A stretch of 64,000 nt of DNA. Source: Pseudoips prasinana. Lineage: Eukaryota; Arthropoda; Insecta; Lepidoptera; Nolidae. The stretch's first letter is position 1. The number at the start of each line of letters is the position of its first letter. A model generated the notes under the pieces. The model made no database searches. It was not told the DNA's origin and saw only the letters and a program-made list of their open reading frames with translations. Positions 12,023-23,708 of the stretch are shown here, in pieces. The position numbers and the translations under genes were made by a program. Where the stretch lies: contig OX621238.1 of NCBI GenBank assembly GCA_951640165.1, positions 30,652,001-30,716,000 on the forward strand, in the 5' to 3' direction.

Positions 12023-12665
12023 TACGCTCATAACTTCCAAAAAACCGCGCCAACTCGATGAAACTTGCTTTTAGATATGTGATCGTTATTGTCAGGAGAA
12101 GGCTTATATAAAAGATGGTCCAAATATTAAAATATTTCAGAAAAGTGATGATACAGAACACTTTTCTTTACACAGTATTGACAAAAAAATATGGTTGTAC
12201 GAAGTATGCCGAGACAGCTAGTATTGTAAAATTTATATAATTTCAAAGCGTGGACAATATTGTAGTAATAAGTTAAGAAGTAGATGTATAGCAATATTAC
12301 AACTTTAGTTACTCTACAAAACAGGGAGTTTATTAGAAGTCAAAAGTTTGTTGGAACATAATTAATTAATGAAGTTCGTTGTTAGACTAATTGCCACATT
12401 GGACGGTTGGTCATAGTGTTACCTATTGCAATATAAAGATACTAAGTGTTACATTGCTTGCTGTATGTGGAAAATACAATGTTCATTATCTATCCGCACT
12501 TCTCCTGTTGTCCACGTAATAAAGTTAAGTTGCACCTACATAGGAACTAGTTCATACTTTGCATTTCACCTTCTGCAACCCCCCTTCAAGTCAACGCCAA
12601 TCGATGGTTGTACTGATATATTTGACTGGTTTTATCTTTGTATTTCCCTAACGAAGCATCGGAGG
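12023..12665. other. Unassigned
   Basis: AT-rich sequence without a recognised element. The 81-residue open frame at 12426-12671 is of unknown meaning. Confidence 0.45.
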
Positions 12666-12734
12666 GGATAGTGCAGAGGCTATCGCATTCGTAGCTTATA
12701 AGTATGAACTAGTCGCTGTCTAGGTACAAAGGTG

Positions 12735-13685
12735 GGGGGCGCCTGAGCGCCTCCCGCCATTTGATCTCCTGGCGGCAGTTGACGCGGCGGTTTTTACCGA
12801 AATACGCGCCCGCCAGGAGAACGGGGGGACGCCAGAACAGACGCTCATTGAGCTCAGACGGGATGTCCACCGGCACGTAATAGGTAGTGCAGTGGGGCGC
12901 ACGGCTAGAATTACGCCTAAATGCGCGCCAGCGTGCCGTCGGTGCCATCCTGCCTCACCTCGAGGCCTGGGTGGGAAGGAGGGGTGGTTGCGTCACCTAC
13001 AGACTGACTCAGATACTCCCCGGACACGGGTGTTTCGGTGAGTATCTGAACCGGATAGGCCGAGAAGCGACAACACACTGTCACCACTGCGGGAGCAACT
13101 TAGACTCTACGAACCAGCACACTGTCGCCGACTGCCAGGCCTGGGAGGCCGAAAGGCGAGTCTTATTCGCAGAGATCGGACGGCATCTGTCCTCGCCGGC
13201 AATCGTAGGAGCGATGGTGGTGGGTAACTCCACCAAATGGGACGCCGTGGTCTCCTTCTGTGAGGCAGTTATGCTCCAAAAGAATCCCACGGAGCAGACG
13301 GAGGAGACGTCGGGGCGGTGGCAGCCGGTAGCCCAACTCCCCTCGGGGCTGCGGTGGTAGTATGAGAAGTGTCCTCTACTGCCACCACGTGAAAGCAGCT
13401 CCGGGAAGACAGCGATCTGTTTATGGCGCAGTCGCTGTGCCGAACTGGCAGGAGTCGGCAAATAGGGAGGGCCATCCAGAGCCCTCTCAGGGTAAGTGTC
13501 CGGACCATCTGGGACATGGCGCAAGAAGGGGGGCACTGGAGCAGCATACCCGCGTTCCCGGGGCTTCCACCTTAAGGCGCCAAGAGAAGTTCACGGCAAG
13601 TAGGTTTAGTCGGTGCGAGTCCGACATACCCACCCGTAGATACTTTTTGCGAGTGGCATGCCCCCTGCCTAATCAAAAACAAAAC
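12735..13685 (+). mobile_element. 5'-truncated R1-clade LINE with 11-bp target duplication
   Basis: The 951-bp insertion lies between two copies of GTACAAAGGTG (12724-12734 and 13686-13696). It holds the C-terminal end of an R1-type ORF2 followed by about 325 bp of GC-rich 3' UTR containing GGTTTAGTCGGTGCGAGTCC. No poly(A) tail is present, which fits the R1 clade. GC content is far above the flanks. Confidence 0.85.
12739..13360 (+). pseudogene. R1-type LINE ORF2, C-terminal fragment
   Basis: An in-frame stretch from 12739 reads through RRDVHRHV, characteristic of the region after the R1 RT domain. A frameshift near 12910 moves the reading frame to the one open at 12887-13360 (157 residues, first codon GTG). 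That frame holds GHGCFGEYL at 47-55 and a CCHC zinc-binding pattern at C65, C68, H78 and C83, the usual C-terminal signature of R1/TRAS-like LINEs. The RT core, endonuclease and ORF1 are absent, so it cannot act. Long open frames on the opposite strand (13081-13536, 13269-13547) are GC-driven shadows. Confidence 0.85.
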
Positions 13686-13860
13686 GTACAAAGGTGAACT
13701 GCAGAGGCTATCGCACTTCTACCTTATAAGTATAAACTAGTTCCTATCTAGGAACAAAGGTGGACTGCTGAGGCTATCGCACTCCTAGCTTATAAGTATG
13801 AATTAATTTCTATTTGGAAGGGGACAAACATGGACTGCAGAGGCTATCGCACCTTGTATC

Positions 13861-14125
13861 ACGTCGGCTCAATACTAGGGGACTCCGAGTGGCTATCGCC
13901 CTAGCACGGGTGCCGAGATTTGGACTGTAAATTTACTCAGTTCAAAACAATAAAATCTTATCGTGATCAACAATCTCTTCTAGGCTACTTGAGGTTATAG
14001 ATAGAGATAATGAGTATATTACCGACCGATTGCGTTACGGGCTCGTCCACGAAGGGTTCTGTACCATCTAGAAGCAATTTTTGATTTATAAGTAATTTAT
14101 CGATTCGATTGTATGTAAATGATTT
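13861..14125. other. Short unassigned stretch
   Basis: Contains the last degenerate tandem unit and then AT-rich sequence without a recognised feature. Confidence 0.45.
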
Positions 14126-14290
14126 GACGGGCCGGTTGGCGTTTTGGTAAATACTTGCCTTTCACGCCGCAGGTCGTGGGTTCGATTCCCATCTAGAACA
14201 GATATTTGTGTGCATGAACATGTCGGTTTGTCCTGAGTCTGAATGTATTTTGTGTCCGTAAATAATCTGTTTGTAAAATATAAAGAACAT
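14126..14290 (+). mobile_element. SINE-A, 3'-shortened
   Basis: Starts GACGGGCCGGTTGGCG with a tRNA-like A-box region and a B box GGGTTCGATTCCC, then GTGTGCATGAACATGTC. It lacks the usual TTTGGGATCAGATGG 3' body. At about 14310-14380 a plus-strand piece of SINE-D follows directly. Confidence 0.75.
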
Positions 14291-14380
14291 CATTTCTCAG
14301 TGCAGGTGTTCTCTTTAAAAAAATGTCCCACGCAGATGGCTAGTTTCCATTGAGACTGGCCGCCGTGACCGAAATCAGCT

Positions 14381-15324
14381 ATTATCACGAGTTTTTGAAT
14401 ATATATATAGTGTATTGTGTTGCGAACACGATCTTCCGAGTTAGCTCCTAGACGACTATGCTCCATCTACGGTTTATTTCCGATATTTTCCTCAACACAT
14501 CATTATCTTTCCGACATCATTACAGTATAAGATTACTGTCGGGTATAATTACGAAGCCATCCATCTTGCGGCTATTGAGCCCCGATAGTGATGTCACACA
14601 CGATGTGCGATGATTTATCTTCACAGCTATGTGTGGAAAAAGTTAATACACTGGCGTGGGAAACATTTATTGTTTCAATCCGCACCCAAACCAGGACTCT
14701 TGCCATGCAAGCCAGCCTATTTCCGAAAAAAAGAATGAATCGATTAAAAAAATAAAAGACGTGTGGCACTCGGAGACTGCCGCGGTAAAGCTATTGCATA
14801 GCATTTTTTATCAACTTATGCAATTATAATTATTTATTTATTTTATAATACTGCATTTGTGATAATAATAATAAAATGAATGTATATAGAGTACTAACTC
14901 ATTTTCTTTCACTATTTTTTCGTGACTTTCTTCATTAATAAATGCACTTTGTTTATTCATATTTAAAACACTTTGTACACAAATTATACGAGTACAGATA
15001 TTCACTGTTGTACATAGATGATAAATATCTATACACCTATATACTTTCTCACAAACAGCTTATTACGGTAGTTTTCCAATACAACCAATGCCACCTAAAG
15101 GCGGGTTGATGAACTAAAGAGACAAGCGTGATATTTCAAAAAGTCATTAAAAGTTCTGGTATTTATCGATAGATGGCGGTCGGAGTGGGGGGTGTTAGGT
15201 TTTTTTCGTTACGGAATTTCTGGATTCAGTCCCCACGCTCAAGGCCCGCGATAGAAGCTATGCAATAGCTTACAAACAAAAAAATATTGTATTGTAATAA
15301 TTAGCTAGGTACTGTTTTTCAAAC
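14381..15324. other. AT-rich, unassigned
   Basis: No gene or recognisable repeat. Confidence 0.45.
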
Positions 15325-15462
15325 AGATTGAGGGACCTGTTGGCGTGGTTGTTAAACACTTGACTTTCACGCCGCAGGTCGTGCATTCCAATGCCACCCA
15401 GGACAGATATTCGTGTACATGAACATGTCTGTTTGTATTGAGTCTGGATGTAATTATCCATA

Positions 15463-15937
15463 TAAGTAAATAAATAAAATAAAATAAGCCTTTATTGCTG
15501 TTCCATAAAACAATAAATTTACATATTATTATTCGATCGGTTTCACTGCACAGCTTGTCTTCCGACAAAGGCCTCCTCTAAAGCTTTCCATTTCTGTCTG
15601 TCTCGCGCTGTTCTCGTCCACTCTGAACCCGCTACCTTTTTGAGGTCATCTTCCCATCTTTTTATTTGACGCCCTTTACTTCTCTTCCCATCCCTGGGAT
15701 ACCATTATGTTATGGTTTTTGTCCATTTTCCATTCGTATCTCTAATCATATATACAGTCCATCGCTATTTTAAAGTTTTACATGTGTTTTTTGCATCCTT
15801 AAATTTAGTTGTATTTTTAATTTTTTCTAATCTTATTCTATCTTTCCTCTTGACGCCCATTATGCTTCTCTCCGTTCCGTTTTGATATACCTTTATTTTG
15901 TTTATTAAGGTATCTGTCAATGCCTGGCAGGTCTAGC
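15463..15937 (-). pseudogene. LINE reverse transcriptase C-terminus, decayed
   Basis: On the minus strand frames that shift several times encode the C-terminal end of a lepidopteran endonuclease-RT protein. Recognisable pieces are GVKRKDRIRLEKI, RWEDDLKKVAGSEWTRTARD and RQKWKALEEAFV just before the stop. The 3' end has AATAAAGGC and an (AATAA)n-like tail at 15463-15490. Multiple frameshifts and stops show it is dead. It sits inside a SINE-A copy and so is younger than that SINE. Confidence 0.75.
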
Positions 15938-15958
15938 AGTTATCTGGTTTCTATAGTA

Positions 15959-16093
15959 CAGACACCAGCACATCAAGCTACCCCAATCTGTCAAATTTCC
16001 TCAATTGAAAGTGAACCTTATGGTTTTGTGATAAAGTTTAAAATCTTTAAAAGAAATTTGACAGATTGGGGTAGCTGGATGTGCTGGCGTCTG
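15959..16093 (+). mobile_element. MITE-1, complete, inserted in SINE-A
   Basis: TIRs CAGACACCAGCACATC and GATGTGCTGGCGTCTG are flanked by TA at 15957-15958 and 16094-16095. The target is the TA of the SINE motif CCATAG-TA-CAAGC. The copy at 28765-28900 sits in the homologous TA of another SINE-A. Confidence 0.95.
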
Positions 16094-16165
16094 TACAAGG
16101 TCTGCTTAGTTTGGGATCGGATGGCCGTGTGTGAAGAAAGTCCCAGGCTATTATAAGTGCAAAAG

Positions 16166-16657
16166 AAACATAATAATATGTCTGTCGAATTAGTAGCCTC
16201 CTTCTTGTGACATCGGTAACAAATGTAATGGAATTTTATTATATTGCCAGCAGTAAAAACAATAAGTAGGGCAAAGTTATGTAACACTTATATTACCAGG
16301 TTTTAGTAAATAAACGATTCTGATTCAAACTGAAAATGAGTAAATAAACATTCTGAGGAGCGAAATGAATTTTGATGAAATTGAATTTATTCCGGTAAGC
16401 ATAAATATAATAATACTATTATTCTGCTGATGTTTGATTGGAGAGTAATATCTCCTTAAATTTATTATGTACCTACGTTCAACATTATGTGTATGAACAA
16501 CATACATGCGAAAATGACGTACTTACATAAATGTAATTAAAAAAAAAACAATCTTTTTCTTAAGGATAGCACAGAACTCTTGCTGCACCAGTAAGACAGT
16601 ATGCGCAATTAAAGCTCATACAGTAATTTAGATTCATAAGTAAGTATATCTTTATAT
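16166..16657. other. Unassigned
   Basis: AT-rich DNA without a recognised feature. Confidence 0.45.
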
Positions 16658-16890
16658 AAATTTTCAGGGCATATAGCTCGTAGAGCCGACGGCCGCTGGG
16701 GCGGAAAGCTGCGACCACGGAAGACGCAGCGTGGGCAGGCCCCCTACAAGATGGACCGATGATCTTGTGAGGGTCGTTGGAAATCGCTGGATGCGGATAG
16801 CGCAAGACCGGCAATTGTGGAGATCTTTGGTGGAGGCGTTTGTCCAGCAGTGGGCGTCGTTCAGCTGACATGATGATGATGACAAATTTT
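16658..16890 (+). mobile_element. RTE-type LINE 3' end, plus strand
   Basis: Begins in frame with GHIARRADGRWGG, a hallmark of the C-terminus of lepidopteran RTE endonuclease-RT, and then decays. It ends in a (ATG)n tail (TGACATGATGATGATGA). A 7-bp AAATTTT repeat at 16658-16664 and 16884-16890 is the probable target duplication. Related tails lie at 17488-17627, 29551-29800 and 45432-45640, all minus strand. Confidence 0.8.
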
Positions 16891-16943
16891 AGTCGTTACC
16901 TAACAGCCGTCACACATTATTATGTAATCAGAACCTAAGTAAA

Positions 16944-17275
16944 CAGTTGGCATGTCCTACCCTGACTGATAAGCCAGAAGTCGTGGGTTCGATTCCCATT
17001 CGGGACCAAATATGTGTGACGAACACGATTATTTGTTCTTTGTCTGGGTGAATTTATCTATAATATGGATGTATTTAGCAAGCCTTCTATTGGCAAAACA
17101 TAGCGATCATGTATTTCTATTTATTATCTTCTATTGTACCTATACCTATGTTTACAAAAATAAAGATTATGATTATAATATATACGTATGTATGACCGGT
17201 TGCCATAGTACTGGTTCTGCCTAGTTTGGGATCAAATGGCAGTGTGTCACTTGTCCCAAGACATTTATATATTTT
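16944..17275 (+). mobile_element. Divergent SINE-A-like element
   Basis: A tRNA-like head (CTGATAAGCCAGAAGTCG, B box GGGTTCGATTCCC) is followed by a body that shares GGTTCTGCCTAGTTTGGGA and the TTGTCCCAAGA end with SINE-A. The middle differs and contains an extra AT-rich piece. A fragment of the same type lies at 63795-63878. Confidence 0.6.
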
Positions 17276-17476
17276 TACGTAAAGTGCGGCTCCGATTATT
17301 TTAACGTTGCCAGGGAAATCTTTACGTTAATAAACTCTCAAATAGTAACAGTGGTTATAGTAAAATACCTACCAAAAACCCCCGCAAAGTCTCACACTTA
17401 GCCTGTAGCCTCAAGAGATAAGTAAAATGCTTAGCCTGTAAGGAATGAAACCGAAGCGACTGCCTTCCACTATGCC

Positions 17477-17638
17477 ACAAATGGAGTCATCATCATCATA
17501 TCAGCCGAAAGACGTCCACTGCTGGACGAAGGCCTCCCCCAAGGATCTCCACAATAGCCGGTCCTGCGCTGCCCGCATCCAGCGGCTTCCCTTGACCCGC
17601 AGAAGATATACCCGCGGTCCACCGTCTACAAATGGAGT
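17477..17638 (-). mobile_element. RTE LINE tail with 11-bp target duplication
   Basis: ACAAATGGAGT at 17477-17487 is repeated at 17628-17638. Between them, the minus strand carries 140 bp of RTE 3' end, with a (ATG)n tail at 17488-17497. It is strongly 5'-truncated. Confidence 0.9.
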
Positions 17639-17751
17639 AATACATTTATTTATTATCATTGACAGATTACATAACAGTGTGTTTATACATTATAAATTAA
17701 TAGTTTTCAGAGATTTATTAATAATTTACTTCATGTGTTTTCAGACTATTC

Positions 17752-17829
17752 ATGGCTCACACAACACCTGGGCGGGAATCGAGCCCGGGACACGAAGGTC
17801 CTAAACCTAATCGCTGCGCCATAAAAAAT
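17752..17829 (-). mobile_element. SINE-C head
   Basis: Minus strand: GGCGCAGCGATTAGG, then GTGTCCCGGGCTCGATTCCC. It stops at the hairpin at 17820-17858. Confidence 0.55.
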
Positions 17830-17858
17830 AGAACATGTTGTATGTTCTATTTTTTATG
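17820..17858. repeat. Perfect 17-bp hairpin, 5-base loop
   Basis: Arms 17820-17836 and 17842-17858 match perfectly around the loop GTTGT. It lies at the 5' end of a minus-strand SINE-C head. Confidence 0.9.
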
Positions 17859-17984
17859 ACGAAATAATAGCCCTTTGAAGTCACTTAATAATAATGCTTA
17901 GTAACTTTGTTCACATATCAACTGGGGCTGGCTTACCGTGCTCTCCGAGGCTCTCGACTATTAGCCCCTCAATCCACCAGAAAA

Positions 17985-18090
17985 ATATCTTCGTTTTTAA
18001 ACAAAGGTTATTTGGTACTGGTTCCGAACTCACGACCTCCGGGACGCTAAAGCACTATGGCTCGACAGGCTTAGACACAGATGTCAGCTC
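17985..18090 (-). mobile_element. Possible further tRNA-like SINE head
   Basis: The minus strand shows GGTCGTGAGTTCGGAACC (B-box-like) after AGTGCTTTAGCGTCC. No other copy was found in the window and no body could be defined. Confidence 0.3.
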
Positions 18091-18622
18091 TTCCTGTACT
18101 AGTATCCTGATAATGTATATTTTTTTAATATTACGTTTTACATCAACAGTCAACAGACAAACATAAGAAATGCGTAAGTAAAAGTCTCGTTCAAAAGGGG
18201 ATTGTTACGATAAATTATGCCCCCATGGCATAACCAGGGCGGCTTTCTTATGGCTGTCTTCAAACTATGGGTTGCTATGTGCTTTTTATTCCACGTACGC
18301 ACTTCCTTATGTCGTTGACCTATATTTTCCAACATTTCCACAATTGAATACTTAAGCGGGTTTTCGTTTGCGAAAAAGTCTTTGCGGGGGTCAATTTTTT
18401 ATACGGTTTGTTGTGAATAGCGTAGGCTTTGATAAACAAAAATAAGCGGTCTGAGGAGCAGTGAACGGAGCGCTAGACTGCACACAAATCTACGCGCCAT
18501 CTAGCTTGTGTCAAAGACACGTTCGCGCCAAAACAACTGTCACTTACTTGCAAGTTGCGACATTTAGTTTTTCATATAATATGTGAGATACTTCTACTCA
18601 GTTGACTGACAAATATTCGTAG
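18091..18622. other. Unassigned
   Basis: No feature recognised between the SINE-like head and the Helitron start. Confidence 0.45.
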
Positions 18623-20166
18623 TCTATATAAATAAAAAGACAAGTCCTGACTGACTGACTGACTCATCAACGCCCAGCCCAAACCCTTGGACCTAGAAAG
18701 CTGAAATTTTGCACAAATGTTTGCTTTATAATGTAGACAAGGAATAAGGAAGGATTTTTCGAAATTCAACCCCTAAGGGGGTAAAACAGGGGCGCTAAGT
18801 TAGTATGAAACTTTGCCGTTTTTGAAGTTTAAGGCATAAAAATTGGTATTTGGCCTTCCAGTTAAAAATAAAAATCACGTATTTCAGGGTTTTTGGAAAT
18901 TCTACCCCCAAGGGCGAAAAATAGGGAATGTAAGTTTGTATGAAAAATGTGTCAATTTTTAAGTTAAACGCATGAAAATTGGTATTTGGCATTTCAGTTA
19001 AAAATTAAAAATATATACTTCAGGATTTTTGGGAATACCACCCCTTAGGGTATAAAATAGGGCATGTAAGTTTGTATGACTTTTTTGAAGTTAAACCCAT
19101 GAAAATTGGTATATGGCCTTTCATTTAAAAATTATAAATATATATTTCAGGATTATTGGAAATTCCACCCCTAAGGACGACTAGAATAGGCGATGTAATG
19201 AAAGTCTGTATTTTTTTAGTTAAACGCATGTACATTGGTATTTGGTCTTTCAGTTTAAAATAAAGCAATACAGGGAATAATTTGTTGTTAAAAAAGGTAA
19301 TCCAAAACTGATTCAATAAATCGCCACCAACAATTTAAGCAAACTCAAATTTAAAAAAATTTGTTCTTATGCCAAGTAGCTTAAAATGTCGTGGTCGTTG
19401 TCGTCTAAGTAAAAATTTAGCGTTTTATAAGATTTGTAACTTCTTTTTTTTGGTAAATTTTATAACAAATTAAATAAACGACATTTTAATCAAATTGGGA
19501 TAAATGACGAATTTATCTAAAATTTGAGTTAGTGTAGTATAAATTGTTGGTGTCGAGATGATCGCACCCAAAAAACATCATCTTAATTTTACTGATTTAC
19601 AAGTTCACAATTTTGTAACTAGATGGCGTTAATGTCGTTTCAGATCGCGGAACTTAATTGGCATATCGGTTAAAATAAATAAATTCTTGAAATAAAAAGT
19701 AGTCCAAAACTGAATCAATAGATGATCGCCTAAATCTCACCCAAAATATATGCACACATCTTAATTTTACCGCTTTACAAGTTTATATTTTTGTTACTAG
19801 ATGGCGTAATCATCGTTTTAGATCGCGCTATGGTTTCGTTCACAAAATGTCGCAACCTAATCTAATGGGAGTTACCTTTGTGATTAATGCATCGTTGATT
19901 ATTATTTTACTTTATTTAACTTACTTAAGGACAATTGATGTGTATTCTTTGATTTTTGATGGATGATATGGGGTCCTTTTTGTAAATAACAGTAGCAAAG
20001 TAGTCTTTCATTTATTTCTTAGTAAGGTTATTTATAGGTTAGGTTTTATTCAATTTATATTGCTTATTTGTTTTGAAAGTTATATTTTTTAGATTAAGCT
20101 AGAAGTAAGTAGTTACATTGGTCATCATTCAAAATTGTCGCGGACAAAGTCGCGGGCACCAGCTAG
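18623..20166 (+). mobile_element. Non-autonomous Helitron, 1.54 kb, with internal tandem repeats
   Basis: Starts TCTATATAAATAAAAAGACA then AGTCCTGACTGACTG, and ends GTCGCGGGCACCAGCTAG followed by T. A weak hairpin (CGCGGACAAAGTCGCG) precedes CTAG. The base before TC is G rather than the expected A. The first half holds four degenerate copies of a roughly 130-bp unit (about 18820-19265) marked by GAAAATTGGTATTTGG. The second half holds a duplicated block around TAGATGGCGT (19540-19650, 19690-19830). No Rep/helicase coding region is present. Confidence 0.75.
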
Positions 20167-20433
20167 TAAGTAATAATGATGTCGACGGAAGTGGCACCAT
20201 CAGAAAGTTAAAATAACTTTGACAGATATTTTTTTTGTTTTCATTAAATAACCATACTCCGTAACAAAAGTCTATTACAAATTTATGAAATACTATGACT
20301 ACGGTAAGTTTGCATTTACAATTGTAAATGTTCTCTTTGCCTCATAAAATGATAGAAGTCCGTCCTTACAGCAGCTTTTAGTATTTCTTGCTGTATGCTA
20401 AAAAAATAAATAACGTGTTATGATATCCTCTCT

Positions 20434-20750
20434 GTGTATTCTACCGTCTATACAATGTGGAAGTTATCAGAAGAATTATTTGATTTGATGCCCACGGCTG
20501 CCTCCTACCATCGCACCTCTCGCCACAGACAGGGAGTACATCCTCACATCATCGAACCTTCTCGATATTATACGGTTCACTTTCGGTTCCGTTCGAATGA
20601 ATTCTCCGTTACGATTGTCCCAAGAGACTACAGCACTGGGCCCTTCAAAGAAGGAGTTATAGTATAGTTTCTAAAATGTCGGCAACAGGCTAATGATGCC
20701 CCTGGTGTTGCAAGCGTTCATAGCCTACAGTGACCATTTACGTAAGTTGT
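20434..20750 (+). pseudogene. LINE-E RT C-terminus and start of its 3' UTR
   Basis: The 77-residue frame (20434-20667) holds SEELFDLMP, SYHRTSRHRQGVHPH, RFRSNEFSVTIVPRD and FKEGV, matching in order the last part of jockey/CR1-group LINE ORF2 proteins common in Lepidoptera. After the stop, GATGCCCCTGGTGTTGC parallels the 3' UTR seen in minus orientation at 3533-3840, 44481-44800 and 54629-54877. The catalytic RT region is absent. Linking this terminus to that UTR is an inference from order and similarity. Confidence 0.6.
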
Positions 20751-22838
20751 ATTTGTTACGTAAGGAGCTGATTTACTTTAAAACTCTCGTACGTATTTAA
20801 ATAATAGGTAAGCGACACGAAGCAATGTCGTGAGTGTTTATGTCATTGCACTGTGATGCAGTCTTTCCATAGAATATAGATTACAGTCTTTCTAGTTACG
20901 AATGTGTTTTGTATCTTCCGACGCGCAAAATAGTTTGATGAATAGTTGACACCAATATACCGCTTTCCATAAATCGTAACGTTTGCATCGAAGTGTTAAC
21001 GACACACTTAATACGATAAATTGCAGCAAACAAACAGGAACTTAAATATACGTTAGTGGCAGTGATTTATACGGCACGGTCAGGAACGTGAAGGATACAC
21101 ACATAGAAAACGAATTCATAGAAGAGGCATACCACATAACAAAAAAGAAAATATCGTTGTTAAATTTCTAAGACTAATAAAAGGTTTAGTTAAGAAGTTG
21201 ATTGTGCTAGTTTACCGTACTATGTATGGTGTCTGTTTAATTAACTCTGTTGTCCTTGGAATTGATAAATAAACGATATAGATTGAATACCTAAATTCCG
21301 GTTTCATTTCAGTTATCAATTTACGTAACTAATACTACTATACTATTTTTACGTAACTATACTTAATTATCAAGCACCTTCCGGGCCTGCTGGGTGATAA
21401 CCGGTGTTTTGCTTACTTCCTTTATGCATTACATCCCGTAGAATCAGCGCAATGTAATAATTTGTCGCTACGCTACTGATTTTGGTTTTCTCACTTAGCT
21501 GCTTCATTGGGCTCTTGGCCGACCTTTATTATTATTATTGTGTGGCGCTTGTGCGTTGTTGGCATCTTGCTACGTCAACCATTTCTGATCTATTATAGCA
21601 GAGCTGATTTTGCAGTGAATGAGTTGTCCGAACTTATTTGGCTGTTCAAATCATTTCAGCTCCGTCAGTTAAAGAGACATCGCGAGTGCTTGAGTGCCTG
21701 TACAGCATAAATAAAATAATAACTTAAAATAAAAAAGGTTATTATTCACGTAAACTTAAAACACGTGACTGATGACACCTATTTAAGACACTATTTGGCG
21801 TACCTACCAACAAGTAACTTTGCAAGCCATCGGCTTTACGTATGAAATTCATGACTTTGCCGTTGGCTAAACTACGTCTACTACTTAGTTGCATGAAATA
21901 AATTGCGATGAAAGGTGTCTGTAAATGAGGTAGAGCAGCTCACCCTATTTCCAATGAGCTCAAAGATTTCCAAACAGATTTCGATTATTTATAGAGACCG
22001 GTATATCCAACTGTTAACGAGCTTTATATTTTTTGGTACGAAAAGCGTTTTAACCCTTCAGTTACGATCGTGCCAAAATATAATGGGATCATACCCAGGA
22101 GCCCAAAATATTTATATTCTGATTTTCTTCAAAGGTAGACTAAAATCAGTAAATCAAATTTTTGTATTGGTATTGCAAACCCAAAATAACTTTTAAACTA
22201 AGTATCATCATAACATCTTAAACCTTTAAAATTTAGTAGTTCAACTGACCATTTACTTAATTGCGCAAAATTCTTTAGTTTAGCTCTCACCAGTCCTAAT
22301 ATGCAAATCTAAAGTATCTATCTAGGTTTTCCTACATTTAATAGACGGCGTCATTTTAAGTTTTCTTCGAATTTTCAACCAACCAATCATCTCCTTATAA
22401 TTAAAATAAGGTAGGTTTAAACGTACCTAAATTCAAACTAATATTGAAATATTATAATGCCACGTAGTAATTTCATTTAAAACCATAATACTTCTATTTT
22501 TTCGATATTCTCTGGTTACAAGGCGAATCTTTCTTAAGAGGCTGACATCAAATAAGTTTATCGTTTCACGTCAATCCCGCCCGTATTAACTAACAAGTAA
22601 GGATCAAAACTACAAAACCACAAATACAAAACTACAAAACCAGTTAAAATCAGAGTGGAAATGAGCAGCATAAAAAAATATAAACTGGATGATGAATCAA
22701 TGGGAACAAAGTTCTTTTTAAGCTATTTAAATAAATTAAGTATTTAAATAAAATAAAATTAAGTATTAACTATTTAAATTAAGGGGTAATTTTTTAGGAT
22801 TTTAGCATTTTTGGAGTGGCGATGTATTTAGTAGAAGA
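20751..22838. other. Unassigned 2-kb stretch
   Basis: AT-rich sequence. Open frames at 21507-21710 and 21915-22196 have no recognisable motif and no initiation or splice context I can support. Confidence 0.45.
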
Positions 22839-23042
22839 CTAGCGACCCGCCCCGGCTTCACACGGGTAGATAGAGATAAATAGGCAATAAATACACCTTA
22901 TGTCACTCGCTGATAATGTAACTTTCTATTGGTAAAAGAATATTTTTTCAAGTATGTTAAGTAGTTATTGTGCATAGCCTGAAGTTAAGGTGCACAAACA
23001 CACGTAGGTACACAAATCAAATCTTTTCTTTTTATATATAGA
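22839..23042 (-). mobile_element. Short Helitron, minus strand
   Basis: Minus strand begins TCTATATATAAAAAGAAAAG and ends GGGGCGGGTCGCTAG. The ACCCGTGTGAAGCCGGGGCG segment forms a weak terminal hairpin. The 3' flank agrees with an A|T target; the 5' flank does not. Confidence 0.65.
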
Positions 23043-23503
23043 AGAATATTTTAAATTCATATTTCAAATAAAGTCAAATTCTAACATTTTTTATGTTAAA
23101 TTGAAAGTATTGGGGGAAAACTTTGAGAAAAAATCAATTTGGCTATTGTCAACCCCTTAGATCCAGCAGAAATCACGCGGAAAATAATCATTTATCAACA
23201 TATATTCAATGCAATTTGTCACAGTGACTTGCAAATGTATCGCATCACCCCGTGTATCTAAAAAAATTGGAATTTTCTAAGAATGTTATAATGGTAGATT
23301 CACGTAGGCTGTAAGTAGCTGGGAAGAAATAAAGTTGTTTGGTTATTAAAGAAAGATCATAATACATTGTAATGATCGTAATATACCAACCTGGTTAGTT
23401 TCATGTTTATCTTTACTGGGAATAGATGTTTTTAATAAACTAATGAAAAGGGAAGCCCTTATTTTAAGTGATTTATTCAATACGTACTAATCTACAATGT
23501 GTA

Positions 23504-23622
23504 CAGATGCCAGCACATCCAGCTACCCCAATCTGTCAAATTTCTTTTATACTTTCACTTTCCATTTTTTCAATTTTGTCAGAAATTTGACATATTGCGG
23601 TAACTTGATGTGCTGGCGTGCG
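23504..23622. mobile_element. MITE-1, short version
   Basis: Starts CAGATGCCAGCACATC and ends GATGTGCTGGCGTGCG, flanked by TA. The interior is shortened, giving 119 bp instead of about 135-148. Confidence 0.85.
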
Positions 23623-23708
23623 TACATACATAGTATAAGTAGCAAGGATAATACCCATCAAACCGAACTAATGAAGGCAAACCAGTTCGTAAAAAGCGAA
23701 AAAAAATA

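Larger units (their letters stand above)
12666..13860 (+). repeat. 66-bp tandem repeat, interrupted by an R1-clade LINE
   Basis: Units marked by GAGGCTATCGCA occur at 12676, 13704, 13770 and 13840. Removing the LINE (12735-13696, one TSD copy included) gives spacings of 66, 66 and 70 bp. Each unit also carries AACAAAGGTGGACTGC, where the LINE inserted; the unit at 13753-13769 is an in-array empty site. A degenerate GGCTATCGCC at about 13893 may be a further unit. Confidence 0.85.
15325..16165 (+). mobile_element. SINE-A split by a LINE fragment and by MITE-1
   Basis: The SINE head (15328-15462) resumes at 15938-15956 (GCAGTTATCTGG) and again at 16096-16165 (TCTGCTTAGTTTGGGATC). The first gap is filled by a minus-strand LINE end, the second by MITE-1 at a TA. 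Spliced together, the three pieces run in the same order as intact SINE-A copies such as 39373-39632, although some SINE bases around the LINE junction are missing. Confidence 0.8.

Noticed and set aside
13081..13547. Long minus-strand frames of 151 and 92 codons
   Set aside because: They are antisense to the R1-type LINE coding end, whose plus-strand motifs are clear; high GC lowers stop frequency.
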